From assembly GCA_900317125.1 (NCBI GenBank), contig ONFR01000005.1, forward strand, positions 38,755 to 102,754: a stretch of 64,000 nucleotides of DNA. Direction: 5' to 3'. The stretch comes from an uncultured Bacteroidales bacterium. GTDB taxonomy: Bacteria; Bacteroidota; Bacteroidia; Bacteroidales; P3. The notes below the pieces were generated by a model that had not been told where the DNA came from, ran no database searches, and worked only from the letters and a program-made list of their open reading frames with translations. Shown here in pieces: positions 14,946 through 23,434 of this stretch. Within the stretch, counting starts at the first letter, position 1. Every line of letters starts with the position of its first letter. The translations under genes and the position numbers were made by a program.

Positions 14946-15127
14946 TCCGGATTGTTGAATGTGTTTGTTTTAAGATGCATTATTATATTAATCAATAGTA
15001 TCCCCTAAATCTCAGTTATAAGGGCAACACAAAAAATGCCCAATATAGTGCTTTTAAGGGAAATATCAGATGGCAATACAATATATTGAGCAGACTGACG
15101 TTATACAAAGTATAAAAAAAAATAGAA
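14946..15127. other. Gap before the five-gene cassette
   Basis: 182 bases, AT-rich. GGGCA..TGCCC forms a short hairpin near 15022-15043. No canonical TAnnTTTG element is found, so the promoter of the cassette is not identified here. Confidence 0.35.
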
Positions 15128-16441
15128 ATGCGATTAATCTCTATCACTTTAGATAATTACAGGAATTTTACTCATTACAATCTTCAGTTTGGTAAGAAGA
15201 CCTCCATTCTCATAGGAAGAAATGGCATGGGTAAATCGAATTTATTGTCAGGCATGGTCCAGGCAATGAGTTTTATTTTCTCAAAACAAAGAGATACGCC
15301 ACAATATGATTTCATCAGAAGCTCTGACCAAGGGGTGAAGCAATTTTCGATAACGGATTCTAGATATGCCGATGGGGATTATTGTTTCCCCTTATCATTG
15401 ACAATGAAAGGATCTCTTGAAGATGGGGACGATAATAAAATACTAAATTGGTCGTTTGAGCAGGAAAGTATGAAATCTGGACTTAAAGATTCAAGATTCC
15501 GAGAGGCATATCGAGAGTTCTGGGAATATTATAATTGGAAAAGAGAGAAGCCAGTATTGGCCTTTTTCTCAGACGGCTTTCCTCATAAGGATACCAGACT
15601 GACTAAAAAAATGAAGGATAAATTGGAATCCGGTAAACCTCTTCCTGCTAACACTGGATACTATCAGTGGGATAAAGAACAAAGTTGCGTTAATATATGG
15701 AAACAATATTATATGCAACAGTGGATAAATAACAAATTGAACCCTGATAGCGAAAAACAAGCTTTTGTGGGTGCGGTAAACAAAAAAATGGTAGATTTTT
15801 CTATGCCATTGCCAGATGGCCCAGAGATAACAAAAGACCTAATGTTGGAAGGGCTTTTCGCGGAGAGTCGAGGTGAAAGAAACAACTTGGTGATTGAGTT
15901 TGTCGATGGCCGTAGGGTTCCATTTGACAATTTGCCAGCTGGTTATAACAGAATTTTTTCAATTGTATTGGATTTGTCCTGCCGTAGTTACTTGTTGAAT
16001 GGAAATTGCAATCCTGAAGGGGTAGTCTTTATCGATGAGATAGAGTTGCACCTCCATCCATCCATTGCTGCAGAAATACTTCAACGCTTGAGACGTTCGT
16101 TCCCAAAGATGCAATTTATTGTATCAACACATTCTCCACTCGTTATCACTCATTTTAACCAATCATCCGATGATGATGACGACTATCGATTGTATCAATT
16201 GAATAGAGAAGACGATATTTATGTCAATCGTCGTATAATGGACCTATATGGCTTAGACTATAATTCTGGGCTATTTGATTATATGGATATGCCCGATAAT
16301 GTTGCTCTTGTGGCAAAATATAAGGAATCATACCGTTATTGGATAAGGCATGACCAAGATAGGGCAAAAAAAATAGCAGAGCTAATAAAGCGGTCTTTCC
16401 CTAAGAATACGGGTTTGCTAAATGAGTTGAACATTCACTAA
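15128..16441 (+). CDS. AAA family ATPase, PtuA/OLD-like
   Basis: 437 residues. Walker A is 'GRNGMGKS' at 30-37, after the RecF/OLD-type opening 'MRLISITLDNYRNFTHYNLQF'. Near 300 is the Walker B with its acidic pair, 'VVFIDEIELHLHPS', followed by 'MQFIVSTHSPLVI', the H-loop of ABC-type ATPases. This architecture matches the SMC-like ATPases of antiphage systems such as Septu (PtuA) and retron-associated ATPases. The next gene, an HNH nuclease starting two bases on, is the expected PtuB-type partner. The cassette continues with TcmP, DUF5131 and an unknown. ATPase call is firm; the defence role is inferred from partnership. Confidence 0.85.
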   Translation: MRLISITLDNYRNFTHYNLQFGKKTSILIGRNGMGKSNLLSGMVQAMSFIFSKQRDTPQYDFIRSSDQGVKQFSITDSRYADGDYCFPLSLTMKGSLEDGDDNKILNWSFEQESMKSGLKDSRFREAYREFWEYYNWKREKPVLAFFSDGFPHKDTRLTKKMKDKLESGKPLPANTGYYQWDKEQSCVNIWKQYYMQQWINNKLNPDSEKQAFVGAVNKKMVDFSMPLPDGPEITKDLMLEGLFAESRGERNNLVIEFVDGRRVPFDNLPAGYNRIFSIVLDLSCRSYLLNGNCNPEGVVFIDEIELHLHPSIAAEILQRLRRSFPKMQFIVSTHSPLVITHFNQSSDDDDDYRLYQLNREDDIYVNRRIMDLYGLDYNSGLFDYMDMPDNVALVAKYKESYRYWIRHDQDRAKKIAELIKRSFPKNTGLLNELNIH

Positions 16442-16443
16442 CT

Positions 16444-17310
16444 ATGAAATTCGTTGATAAAAATCATGAGGCAGAAGCAAATGCCATTATCACTCCATAT
16501 CTCCATTATGCCTTGAATCAACCATGGTATGGTAATGATTTAAAATTTGGAAGGGAATCCCTTTATGAGAGAATGCGAGGTTATCCACCAAATAGTCCAA
16601 ATGAGGCGAAATGTCGGTCGGTATTGCTTGATAGGGTGCTGCTTCCGGAACAAAACAATAGGTGTTGCTATTGTATGCGACGCATTGATGACCATAGTGA
16701 TGATGCTTCCATCGAACACATCATACCCAAAAGCGTTGACACTTATAGGGGTATGATGCATTATTTTAATCAGCATCTGCCTAATTTAAATAGCCGAAAA
16801 ATCTGCTTAACTGATACATTTGTTGCAAGTAGGGTTGCTATCGATGCAAATTCCCCTTTTCCTCACTTAGTGGCATATCATAACTTCGCTGCAGCATGTC
16901 GAAAATGCAATAGTTCACGTGGCCATGAGGAAATAGAAGTGTTATTTCTCCACCCAAATATCCATAATGAGATTGAATATAATAACCATACAGGTGAGGC
17001 ATTTTGGGCTTTAGATCCAGTGTATAGCCCAACCGCAAGGCCCGAAGATATACCGACATTGGAGACATTGAAACTCAACAGGCCATTATATAAGGCTATT
17101 CGTGCAACTTGGTTCCAGGCAAAAAGGGAGGGAATTAATCCTACAACCCTGACGACAGAACAAGATAAATCTGATTTAATCTATAAATCAGCGGGTGCTG
17201 CAATAGATAATGATCCTAAATTTGACGATAAGGATTTTAGAGGTTTTATGGATTTGACAAAAGCAGCAAATTGGAGTATCTTCTTAAAGTTTGACTATTT
17301 CGGAAGATGA
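16444..17310 (+). CDS. HNH endonuclease, PtuB-like
   Basis: 288 residues. A zinc-finger HNH core is visible: 'CCYCMRRIDD' (about 73-82), 'IEHIIPKS' (about 92-99) with the catalytic-type histidine, 'FAAACRKCNSSRG' (about 149-161) supplying the second CxxC, then 'LFLHPNIH'. This order resembles the HNH proteins that accompany Septu and retron ATPases (TIGR02646-type). It likely cuts nucleic acid when triggered by the ATPase just upstream (2-base gap). The C-terminal third is helical with 'LKLNRPLYKAIRATWFQAKR', also seen in that family. Specificity (DNA or tRNA) cannot be told from sequence. Confidence 0.8.
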   Translation: MKFVDKNHEAEANAIITPYLHYALNQPWYGNDLKFGRESLYERMRGYPPNSPNEAKCRSVLLDRVLLPEQNNRCCYCMRRIDDHSDDASIEHIIPKSVDTYRGMMHYFNQHLPNLNSRKICLTDTFVASRVAIDANSPFPHLVAYHNFAAACRKCNSSRGHEEIEVLFLHPNIHNEIEYNNHTGEAFWALDPVYSPTARPEDIPTLETLKLNRPLYKAIRATWFQAKREGINPTTLTTEQDKSDLIYKSAGAAIDNDPKFDDKDFRGFMDLTKAANWSIFLKFDYFGR

Positions 17311-17339
17311 TTGGGGATTTAGAAAAAAAAGTATGTTAA

Positions 17340-18497
17340 ATGTCTGACAATAAAGATTTCTTCAAGAAACAAACTGACTCATCGAGAGTCAAGGCAGCTA
17401 TTATCTCCGAATATTTCCCACAATATTGTAGGATTATATCCCGTCGGCATTGCCCGGAGCATTTTGGCTATTTCGATATGTTTGCAGGACCGGGAATGTA
17501 CGAAGATGGCAGTTTGTCAACACCATTACTTGTAGCTAGGAGTTGTTACGAAGACCCGTTTCTGCGTGATCGTGTTTGGATGGTGTTCAATGATATGGCA
17601 TACGGTGACAAATTAAGAGAGAACTTTGAAAAATATTACCAGAGTGGAACATTCCCTAATGAGCCTTACTTTGCAAGTCGTACATTTGGCGAGTGGCCAA
17701 AGTTAGACAGTTTCCTAACTCGAAATACAATGCAAGGATTCTACAATGAATGTCCGACAGTATTGTTTATTGACCCTTGGGGCTATAAACATATCAACAC
17801 ACGTGTATTGACTCAATTTCTGACTAGGTGGGGCAATGAAGTGTTTATTTTTATTAACACTAAACGCTTAAACGCAGCATTTGAAAACGACAAGTTTCAA
17901 GAGGATTTAAGAATTGTCTTTCCGTTGACCTATAACGAGGTAAAAGAAAATAAAAAGCTGAAAGGCTCGGTAGAAGAACGTCATAACTACATAATCAACC
18001 AACTTGCTAACGAGTTTCGCAGAATATTGAAAGGAATGGTATTTTACACAGCATTCGAATTTCGCGAAGAAGACCAAAAAACACCAAGTCATTACCTGCT
18101 ACATATTACCAAAGGAGCCAGAGGGTTCGACCTTGTGAAGCAGGTATATAGCAGATATGCTAACGTTGAAAGGGAGTTGGGAAGTATGGGTGATGTTGAT
18201 ACTTATACATTCGACCCCAAAACCTTTAATACAGAATCATTGTTTGATGAAGACTTCAAGCAAGACAATATAGATAAGTTGAAGCGGGAGTTGTGTAGTA
18301 AGTATTCTGGTAAGACGATTAACACAGAATCGCTTTTTAATGAAGATCATCGCAATCGGCTACATTCTCGCACACATTATCTTGTGGCATTTCGCCAATT
18401 ATGTGATGAGAAGAAAATAGAAGCAAAATTTACCGATGATAAGAAACACAAGGCATCGGTACTGATTTCTCCAATGTGCCTTATAACCTTTAAGTAA
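17340..18497 (+). CDS. tcmP: Three-Cys-motif partner protein TcmP
   Basis: 385 residues, recognised as TcmP. The N-terminal part has a Rossmann-like, methyltransferase-type signature 'YFDMFAGPGMYEDG' (about 45-58) and the later strand 'TVLFIDPWGYKHI' (about 141-153), followed by 'EVFIFINTKRLNAAF'. TcmP proteins regularly sit beside DUF5131 (phage Gp37/Gp68) proteins, and here the DUF5131 gene begins six bases downstream. A near-duplicate peptide, 'FNTESLFDEDFKQD' and 'INTESLFNEDHRNR', occurs in the C-terminal third; it may be an internal repeat. The biochemical function of the family is not established as far as I know. Confidence 0.85.
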   Translation: MSDNKDFFKKQTDSSRVKAAIISEYFPQYCRIISRRHCPEHFGYFDMFAGPGMYEDGSLSTPLLVARSCYEDPFLRDRVWMVFNDMAYGDKLRENFEKYYQSGTFPNEPYFASRTFGEWPKLDSFLTRNTMQGFYNECPTVLFIDPWGYKHINTRVLTQFLTRWGNEVFIFINTKRLNAAFENDKFQEDLRIVFPLTYNEVKENKKLKGSVEERHNYIINQLANEFRRILKGMVFYTAFEFREEDQKTPSHYLLHITKGARGFDLVKQVYSRYANVERELGSMGDVDTYTFDPKTFNTESLFDEDFKQDNIDKLKRELCSKYSGKTINTESLFNEDHRNRLHSRTHYLVAFRQLCDEKKIEAKFTDDKKHKASVLISPMCLITFK

Positions 18498-18503
18498 CAG
18501 TAT

Positions 18504-19241
18504 ATGGCAGATACGAAAATAGAATGGACTGATAAGTCATGGAATCCTGTTACGGGATGTACGAAAATATCAGAGGGCTGCCAACACTGCTATGCAGAGG
18601 TGATGGCAAGAAGGCTTAAGGGAATGGGTCAAGAGAAATACAGAAATGCTTTCCAATTGACACTACACCCTGAAGATTTAGATGAACCAAGGAAATGGCA
18701 TAAACAACATAATGTCTTTGTCTGTTCAATGGGCGATTTGTTTCATGATGAAGTGCCTTTTGAATTCATTGATAGAGTGATGAAAACCATACGTGAGACA
18801 CCGCAACACCGATACCAATTATTAACAAAAAGAGCGGAGCGGATGGAAGAGTATTTTGCGACTCACAGAGTACCTGAAAATGTATGGTTGGGTGTAACTG
18901 TTGAGGTACAGCGTACACGTTTTCGAATTGATCTCCTGCGCAAAATACCAGCATCTGTGCACTTTCTTTCATGTGAACCACTCTTAGAAGATTTGGGTGA
19001 GATGGATCTGGAGGGCATTGATTGGATTATCGTTGGAGGAGAAAGTGGACTAAAGGCACGACCCATGAGAGAGGAGTGGGCTTTGAATGTGAAAAGACAA
19101 GCTGCAGACAAGGATATTGCTTTCTTCTTTAAGCAATGGGGGACGTGGAGCTGTGAGGGTGTAAAACGCAACAAACACGTTAACGGTAAACTCTTGGAAG
19201 GAAAAATTGTTCAGCAGATGCCTAAAGAGAGGAAAATATAG
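18504..19241 (+). CDS. DUF5131 (phage Gp37/Gp68) family protein
   Basis: 245 residues. The family's three cysteines appear at 19, 26 and 29 in 'NPVTGCTKISEGCQHCYAE', a Cx6Cx2C arrangement that recalls, but does not match, the radical SAM Cx3Cx2C cluster site. Further family blocks are 'WLGVTVE', 'FLSCEPLLEDLG', 'WIIVGGESGLKARPM' and the C-terminal 'FFFKQWG'. It is the usual partner of TcmP, directly upstream. A radical SAM-like modification is plausible but unproven. The gene abuts the 548-residue unknown (2-base gap), so the three look like one unit. Confidence 0.9.
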   Translation: MADTKIEWTDKSWNPVTGCTKISEGCQHCYAEVMARRLKGMGQEKYRNAFQLTLHPEDLDEPRKWHKQHNVFVCSMGDLFHDEVPFEFIDRVMKTIRETPQHRYQLLTKRAERMEEYFATHRVPENVWLGVTVEVQRTRFRIDLLRKIPASVHFLSCEPLLEDLGEMDLEGIDWIIVGGESGLKARPMREEWALNVKRQAADKDIAFFFKQWGTWSCEGVKRNKHVNGKLLEGKIVQQMPKERKI

Positions 19242-19243
19242 CT

Positions 19244-20890
19244 ATGACACAGTATTTATATGACGATGATACATTCGGTGCTCAAACCATCTCAATTTTG
19301 GATAGGTTGCATAGCTATTTTAGTGATGTTCACATGTGGAGTAGTCAGGGGGGAGAAGAGCCTATGCCTCAATTCAAGTTCAGGGCTCTATTGCTGATTG
19401 CAGAAATCTATGAGCATGTTCGTCTGTATGTCAACAATCATGAAGAAAGTCTATCTAACTATTTTGGAAAGTGGACGTTGAGAAAATGTTTGGAGCAAGT
19501 GGTTGCCATAGAGGGTTTGCAGAAACAATTGAATGAAATGCATCCGGATTTCGAATTTTGCGATGCCCAGTATGAATTACGAGAGTGTATTATGGGAGTT
19601 AATCATCTTCCCTTAGGAGGAGATGATATTGCCAAACTTTATGAAAAGGGAATTGATGGTTTTCGCGAAGAATGTGACATCAACAATCATCCTCCTATAG
19701 CTAGTTCTCAGTTATGGAATGCCGTTTCCAGCAATGACCGCAATTATAAATTCGGTCGATTGTTTAGGAAAGCCAAGGAGTCGTTTGTGGAGTTTGACAA
19801 GGAGGGCAAGTCGCCAGACCCGGATGACCGTGCTTATAACCAAGCAAGGGATGAAAACCAATTAAGCAACCAAATTGCATATAAAGCGAAAAAAATCGAT
19901 TATTCCGCAAACTATGCTAGTCAAGATTTTTTTGATTGTTTGCAATATATTCTTCACATACAGTTAGAAGCTGAGAATGCAAGTGCAGATATAATTTGTC
20001 GCGAACTGGGAAAGGCTCTAGAGACATTACGCAATGTGTATATGGCTGAAGCCGAAGACATCTATTATATTCGAACTGGTGACTTTGCAAGTTTGGAGAT
20101 GTTTTATGATGAGAAATCCATTAACCACTTGTACACAGAAATTCCTTTCAGAAAATATTATGAGGCAAAAAATGATTATATTGAATATTTTTCTGAAGAA
20201 ATTGAAGCAGAGCTTGCAAAATGGCGCATGGATAAAGGTTATGTCGAGCGTAAGCTCAGTTGCGAAGAATACGAGGAATTTTTGTGTGAACATATAACTG
20301 ATGTAGAAAATAATATGAAGGGTTATGATGAACTGTGGGAACTCCGGACACATAGTGGTGGATTGGATACTAAGGTGACTCCCGAGAACTTTGCAAGAAT
20401 GTTCTATCGGAGGGAAGGGGTTGATAGTTATTTCATCGAATTGGAATGGGAACTGGAAGAACTGATAAGGATAAGAGAAAAGAACAAAGAGAAAACACTG
20501 TCTGTCATTCAAGAACAGGCGACCACTCCCGAACAAAAGGCCGTAGATGATTTTATCGAGAAAATCCTTATGCTCGTTAATATGGCATATGATGAATGGA
20601 ACGACAGGTATTTAGTGCCGGCTGTTCATAAGCCGGAAGTTCACATTATTATTAAGAAAGATGAATTGGTTCAATATATACAAGATTTGAGGAAGAGTAG
20701 ATTCGAAGTTTTGTCGGAAATGTGCTACCCCAAAACATCAAAGTCAAAACAAGTGTTCTGTCAGTATGTGGTAAGCCTCCAAGAAAAAGGCTATTTCGGT
20801 GAACTATCTAATAAATTGTTAGCACAAATAATAGCACCAATTGTCGGACTTGCTATAGGTACTGTTACAAACTACCTCAGCCGTTCATAG
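19244..20890 (+). CDS. Hypothetical protein of the TcmP/DUF5131 cassette (548 residues)
   Basis: I do not recognise the bulk of this protein. It is acidic and mostly helical, with no signal peptide or clear transmembrane segment. Its last ~60 residues, 'FCQYVVSLQEKGYFGELSNK' and 'LLAQIIAPIVGLAIGTVTNY', look like a small helix-turn-helix domain; similar endings are familiar from Bacteroidales mobile-element proteins (DUF6043-like, from memory). It starts two bases after DUF5131 and ends 24 bases before a terminator, so it is the last gene of the cassette. It might be the recognition or regulatory subunit of the system. Function unknown. Confidence 0.75.
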   Translation: MTQYLYDDDTFGAQTISILDRLHSYFSDVHMWSSQGGEEPMPQFKFRALLLIAEIYEHVRLYVNNHEESLSNYFGKWTLRKCLEQVVAIEGLQKQLNEMHPDFEFCDAQYELRECIMGVNHLPLGGDDIAKLYEKGIDGFREECDINNHPPIASSQLWNAVSSNDRNYKFGRLFRKAKESFVEFDKEGKSPDPDDRAYNQARDENQLSNQIAYKAKKIDYSANYASQDFFDCLQYILHIQLEAENASADIICRELGKALETLRNVYMAEAEDIYYIRTGDFASLEMFYDEKSINHLYTEIPFRKYYEAKNDYIEYFSEEIEAELAKWRMDKGYVERKLSCEEYEEFLCEHITDVENNMKGYDELWELRTHSGGLDTKVTPENFARMFYRREGVDSYFIELEWELEELIRIREKNKEKTLSVIQEQATTPEQKAVDDFIEKILMLVNMAYDEWNDRYLVPAVHKPEVHIIIKKDELVQYIQDLRKSRFEVLSEMCYPKTSKSKQVFCQYVVSLQEKGYFGELSNKLLAQIIAPIVGLAIGTVTNYLSRS

Positions 20891-20914
20891 TTTCGTTTTC
20901 CCGGATTGATTAAT

Positions 20915-20949
20915 CGCCTATTTCGACTATTGAAGTAGGCGTTTTTTTT
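20915..20949 (+). terminator. Terminator closing the five-gene cassette
   Basis: CGCCTA (20915-20920) pairs with TAGGCG (20936-20941), with partial pairing inside (TTTC..GAAG), followed by eight T. It marks the end of the transcript started upstream of 15128. Confidence 0.7.
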
Positions 20950-20958
20950 GTTTGGATA

Positions 20959-20988
20959 TGAATCATAGGAATTAAATTATATGATTCA
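20959..20988. promoter_or_regulatory. 9-bp inverted repeat, operator-like
   Basis: TGAATCATA (20959-20967) is perfectly inverted as TATGATTCA (20980-20988) with a 12-base spacer. It lies in the gap before the 113-residue gene and the antirepressor, where a phage-type repressor site would be expected. Confidence 0.4.
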
Positions 20989-21080
20989 CTATGTTATTTA
21001 TTAATTGTTTGAATTTGTGTGTTGTATGCCTAATGAATTAATTTGAATAATTTTTGGTCAAATGTAATATTACTTTGTAT

Positions 21081-21094
21081 TTTGCAATTGCAAA
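21081..21094. promoter_or_regulatory. Perfect 14-bp palindrome
   Basis: TTTGCAATTGCAAA reads the same on both strands, 25 bases before the ATG at 21120, overlapping weak -7-like sequences (TACTTTG, TATTTTG). Operator or factor-binding site for the small gene and the antirepressor. Confidence 0.4.
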
Positions 21095-21119
21095 CCCATA
21101 ATAACGGGTCATTAATAAA

Positions 21120-21461
21120 ATGAGGAAAATTACAGATTCAAAGACAATTAAAGGTAAAATCCTAAAAGTTGGATGTTCTCGACAGTATTGCACAAGTTGG
21201 GGTGAAATGCTTTTCAAAGGACGAGAAATAATTGTTTGTGTAAATAATATTAAGCACAAACGTCAAACTATCCCAATGTATATACGCGACGATTCTGATG
21301 TGGGTATTCTACATCTTTCTCAAAATGTTCTTTTAGGAAAAGAATGGGAATTAAGTATACATGGAGAACTGAATACATCTAGTCACGGATGTATTTTTAT
21401 CGACAGCATCAATCTCTATGCACAAGTTGCTAAGCAAATTTCTATCAACAATTATTTCTAA
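21120..21461 (+). CDS. Hypothetical protein (113 residues)
   Basis: Starts 'MRKITDSKTIKGKILKVGCS' and has a beta-rich pattern with 'ILHLSQNVLLGKEWELSIHG'. No recognised domain, signal peptide or membrane segment. Codon use is AT-rich like the preceding cassette. It lies 22 bases before the BRO-N antirepressor and shares its direction; upstream are two palindromic sites. Function unknown; real coding is likely because of length, start position and operon-like spacing. Confidence 0.55.
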   Translation: MRKITDSKTIKGKILKVGCSRQYCTSWGEMLFKGREIIVCVNNIKHKRQTIPMYIRDDSDVGILHLSQNVLLGKEWELSIHGELNTSSHGCIFIDSINLYAQVAKQISINNYF

Positions 21462-21483
21462 TATTAATGAATAAAAAAACAAT

Positions 21484-22308
21484 ATGAAAATTTTAAAAGT
21501 ACAAATTTTCAGAAGCAAGGAGTTCGGGAGTATTCGGACTCTGACGGACAAAGACGGCGAACCTTGGTTTGTCGGTAAAGATGTGGCTGGTATCCTTGGG
21601 TACAGTAATCCAACAAAAGCCATTAGAGACCGAGTCTTTGAGGAAGATAAGATGCTGGTGCAACTTGCTGAGACTCAAAGGGGGTCTAAATTGGACCCCC
21701 CTTGTGCAGGCAAGACTAACATCATGGTTATCAACGAAAGCGGGCTTTACAGCTTGATTCTTTCCTCTAAGCTTGAGTCGGCGAAGCGGTTTAAACGGTG
21801 GGTGACTTCGGAGGTGCTGCCGCAGATCCGTCGGACGGGCGGGTATGTCCCGACTCACGACAACCAAGGGGGTCAGCTGAGCGACGAGGAGATTATGGCG
21901 AAGGCACTGCAAATCTCCCAGCGCACTATCGAACAGCAGCAGTCGCTTATCGACCGCCAGCAGCAGACTATCGAACAGCAGCAGCCGAAGGCTCTTTTCT
22001 ATGACTGCGTGGCTGTGAGCGACGACACTTGCAGCGTGGCCGAGATGGCCAAGGTGATTGAGGCCAACGGCTACCCGATGGGTCAGAAACGACTGTTTGA
22101 GTGGCTGCGCAACAACGGCTACCTGTGCACACGCAGAGGGCAGTTCTTCAATACGCCTTATCAGATTTGGGTGGAAAGGGGACTGTTCCGCATCGAGACA
22201 AACGTGGGCTACGGAAGTGACGGCATAGAGTATGTGAACCACACGACCCGCATCACGGGCAGAGGACAGGCTTATCTGCTCTCACAGTTTTTTGCACCTA
22301 TTGTTTAA
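21484..22308 (+). CDS. Phage antirepressor with BRO-N and KilAC domains
   Basis: 274 residues. BRO-N domain at about 1-115 ('GEPWFVGKDVAGILGYSNPT', 'INESGLYSLILSSKLESAKR', 'FKRWVTSEVLPQIRRTGGYV'), a Gln-rich coiled linker at about 140-165 with repeated 'QQQ' blocks, then a KilAC/ANT domain ('VSDDTCSVAEMAKVIEANGY', 'LFEWLRNNGYLCTRRGQ'). Such proteins counter phage repressors or control prophage genes. The 5' part is AT-rich like the genes upstream, while from about 21780 the DNA becomes GC-rich, as in the genes downstream; the gene seems to be a mosaic with its joint inside BRO-N. Confidence 0.85.
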   Translation: MKILKVQIFRSKEFGSIRTLTDKDGEPWFVGKDVAGILGYSNPTKAIRDRVFEEDKMLVQLAETQRGSKLDPPCAGKTNIMVINESGLYSLILSSKLESAKRFKRWVTSEVLPQIRRTGGYVPTHDNQGGQLSDEEIMAKALQISQRTIEQQQSLIDRQQQTIEQQQPKALFYDCVAVSDDTCSVAEMAKVIEANGYPMGQKRLFEWLRNNGYLCTRRGQFFNTPYQIWVERGLFRIETNVGYGSDGIEYVNHTTRITGRGQAYLLSQFFAPIV

Positions 22309-22326
22309 CTTTAAAATTATATTGTT

Positions 22327-22605
22327 ATGAACACAAAAATTGTAAAAATCATTGCACAGTCCGAAACGACTTATGTGCAGTCGAGAAAGAATGAGAACGG
22401 CCAGGTGGCTAAGTGTTACATCCGTCTGCGGGAACTGGGCGGGGAACATGAGGATGAGTATCTGTGCGCGTTGTATGGCGGACTTGCTGAACGTAGGTTC
22501 GAGCCGGGCAAACTGGTGGCGGCAAGTCTCCGATTCTCTACCCACGAGACTAACGGTACCAGGTATCAGGACATCGTGGCTTATGAAGTCGTGCCTGTGA
22601 ACTAA
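22327..22605 (+). CDS. Hypothetical small protein, possible OB-fold
   Basis: 92 residues, 'MNTKIVKIIAQSETTYVQSR' then 'CYIRLRELGGEHEDEYLCAL' and 'KLVAASLRFSTHETNGTRYQ'. The alternating hydrophobic pattern suggests a small beta-barrel, and position beside a primase-like operon would suit a single-strand DNA binding role, but this is only inference. It follows the antirepressor by 18 bases and ends just before the 62-bp tandem repeats. Confidence 0.6.
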   Translation: MNTKIVKIIAQSETTYVQSRKNENGQVAKCYIRLRELGGEHEDEYLCALYGGLAERRFEPGKLVAASLRFSTHETNGTRYQDIVAYEVVPVN

Positions 22606-22610
22606 TTCGT

Positions 22611-22884
22611 CCACGTATCACGCGTATCGCACGGATTATCTTTCATCCATGTATCACATGAATTATATATATCCACGTATCACGCGTATCGCACGGATTA
22701 TCTTTCATCCATGTATCACATGAATTATATATATCCACGTATCACGCGAATCACACGGATTATCTTTCATCCATGTATCACATGAATTATATATATCCAC
22801 GTATCACGCGTATCGCACGGATTATCTTTCATCCATGTATCACATGAATATATATCCACGTATTACGCGAATCACACGGATAAT
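22611..22884. repeat. 62-bp tandem repeat array (about 4.5 units)
   Basis: Units start at 22611, 22673, 22735, 22797 and 22856 (period 62, last step 59). Each holds two variants of one 19-base motif: ATCCACGTATCACGCGTAT and ATCCATGTATCACATGAAT, so nine motif copies alternate across the array. Some copies differ (GTATCG versus GAATCAC). It separates the antirepressor module from the primase-like operon and looks like an iteron array. Confidence 0.8.
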
Positions 22885-23011
22885 TCATTATGCAGGCATA
22901 ATAACAAGCGTTAGAGAAATTAAATAGTTTATTCACTTGAGTTGAGGTGAGGAGGATGTTCTCGAGTAAATGGCCAAAGAATCTAAACTTCTTCTCGCAA
23001 AACTCGTAATT

Positions 23012-23434
23012 ATGAAAAAAAATAGATATAATAGAAATGATAGAGATGATAGAAATAATAATAGTAGATTTGAGAAAACTGTCACTTTGGATGGTATGAT
23101 GACTTTCGGAAAGTTGGACGATGGGCTTCGTGTCCTTGATTTTGCGGCTACGGAGGCTGCGGTGGTGGAGCCTTTCACTGCTACTTGTCTGGTGCAGGCG
23201 ATGAGGGACGGCAATGTGTATATCACCGAGAAGCCTAAACGGCTGCGTAACAAGCCCCTTTTCCGCGAGGATAACTGCTCGCTGACGCTGGGCAGGGACG
23301 GTAGGTATTACTTCGCGTTCTCGCTGCCTGCGGAGCTGGTGAAGGAACTGCCCGACAGACTGGTGCATCAGTCGCTGGCTATCGCCCAGAAGGTGGAACG
23401 TCACATCCTTGGAGGAAAGGAGGAGAAGAGATGA
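23012..23434 (+). CDS. Hypothetical protein upstream of the VirE-N/DUF3987 gene
   Basis: From ATG 23012 the product has 140 residues: an N-terminal low-complexity tail 'MKKNRYNRNDRDDRNNN' encoded by a GATAGAAAT-type repeat, then a globular part with 'TVTLDGMMTFGKLDDGLRVL' and 'LTLGRDGRYYFAFSLPAELV'. A longer start at 22970 is possible but adds unlikely residues. The stop overlaps the next start in ATGA, so it is coupled to the primase-like gene. I do not recognise the family, and the first 15 residues may be disordered. Confidence 0.6.
   Translation: MKKNRYNRNDRDDRNNNSRFEKTVTLDGMMTFGKLDDGLRVLDFAATEAAVVEPFTATCLVQAMRDGNVYITEKPKRLRNKPLFREDNCSLTLGRDGRYYFAFSLPAELVKELPDRLVHQSLAIAQKVERHILGGKEEKR

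Noticed and set aside
15128..17310. Retron (reverse transcriptase with msr-msd) linked to the ATPase-HNH pair
   Set aside because: No reverse transcriptase gene lies anywhere near, so only the Septu-like reading remains.
22611..22884. CRISPR array
   Set aside because: The 62-bp units are nearly identical throughout, with no variable spacers, and no cas genes are present.
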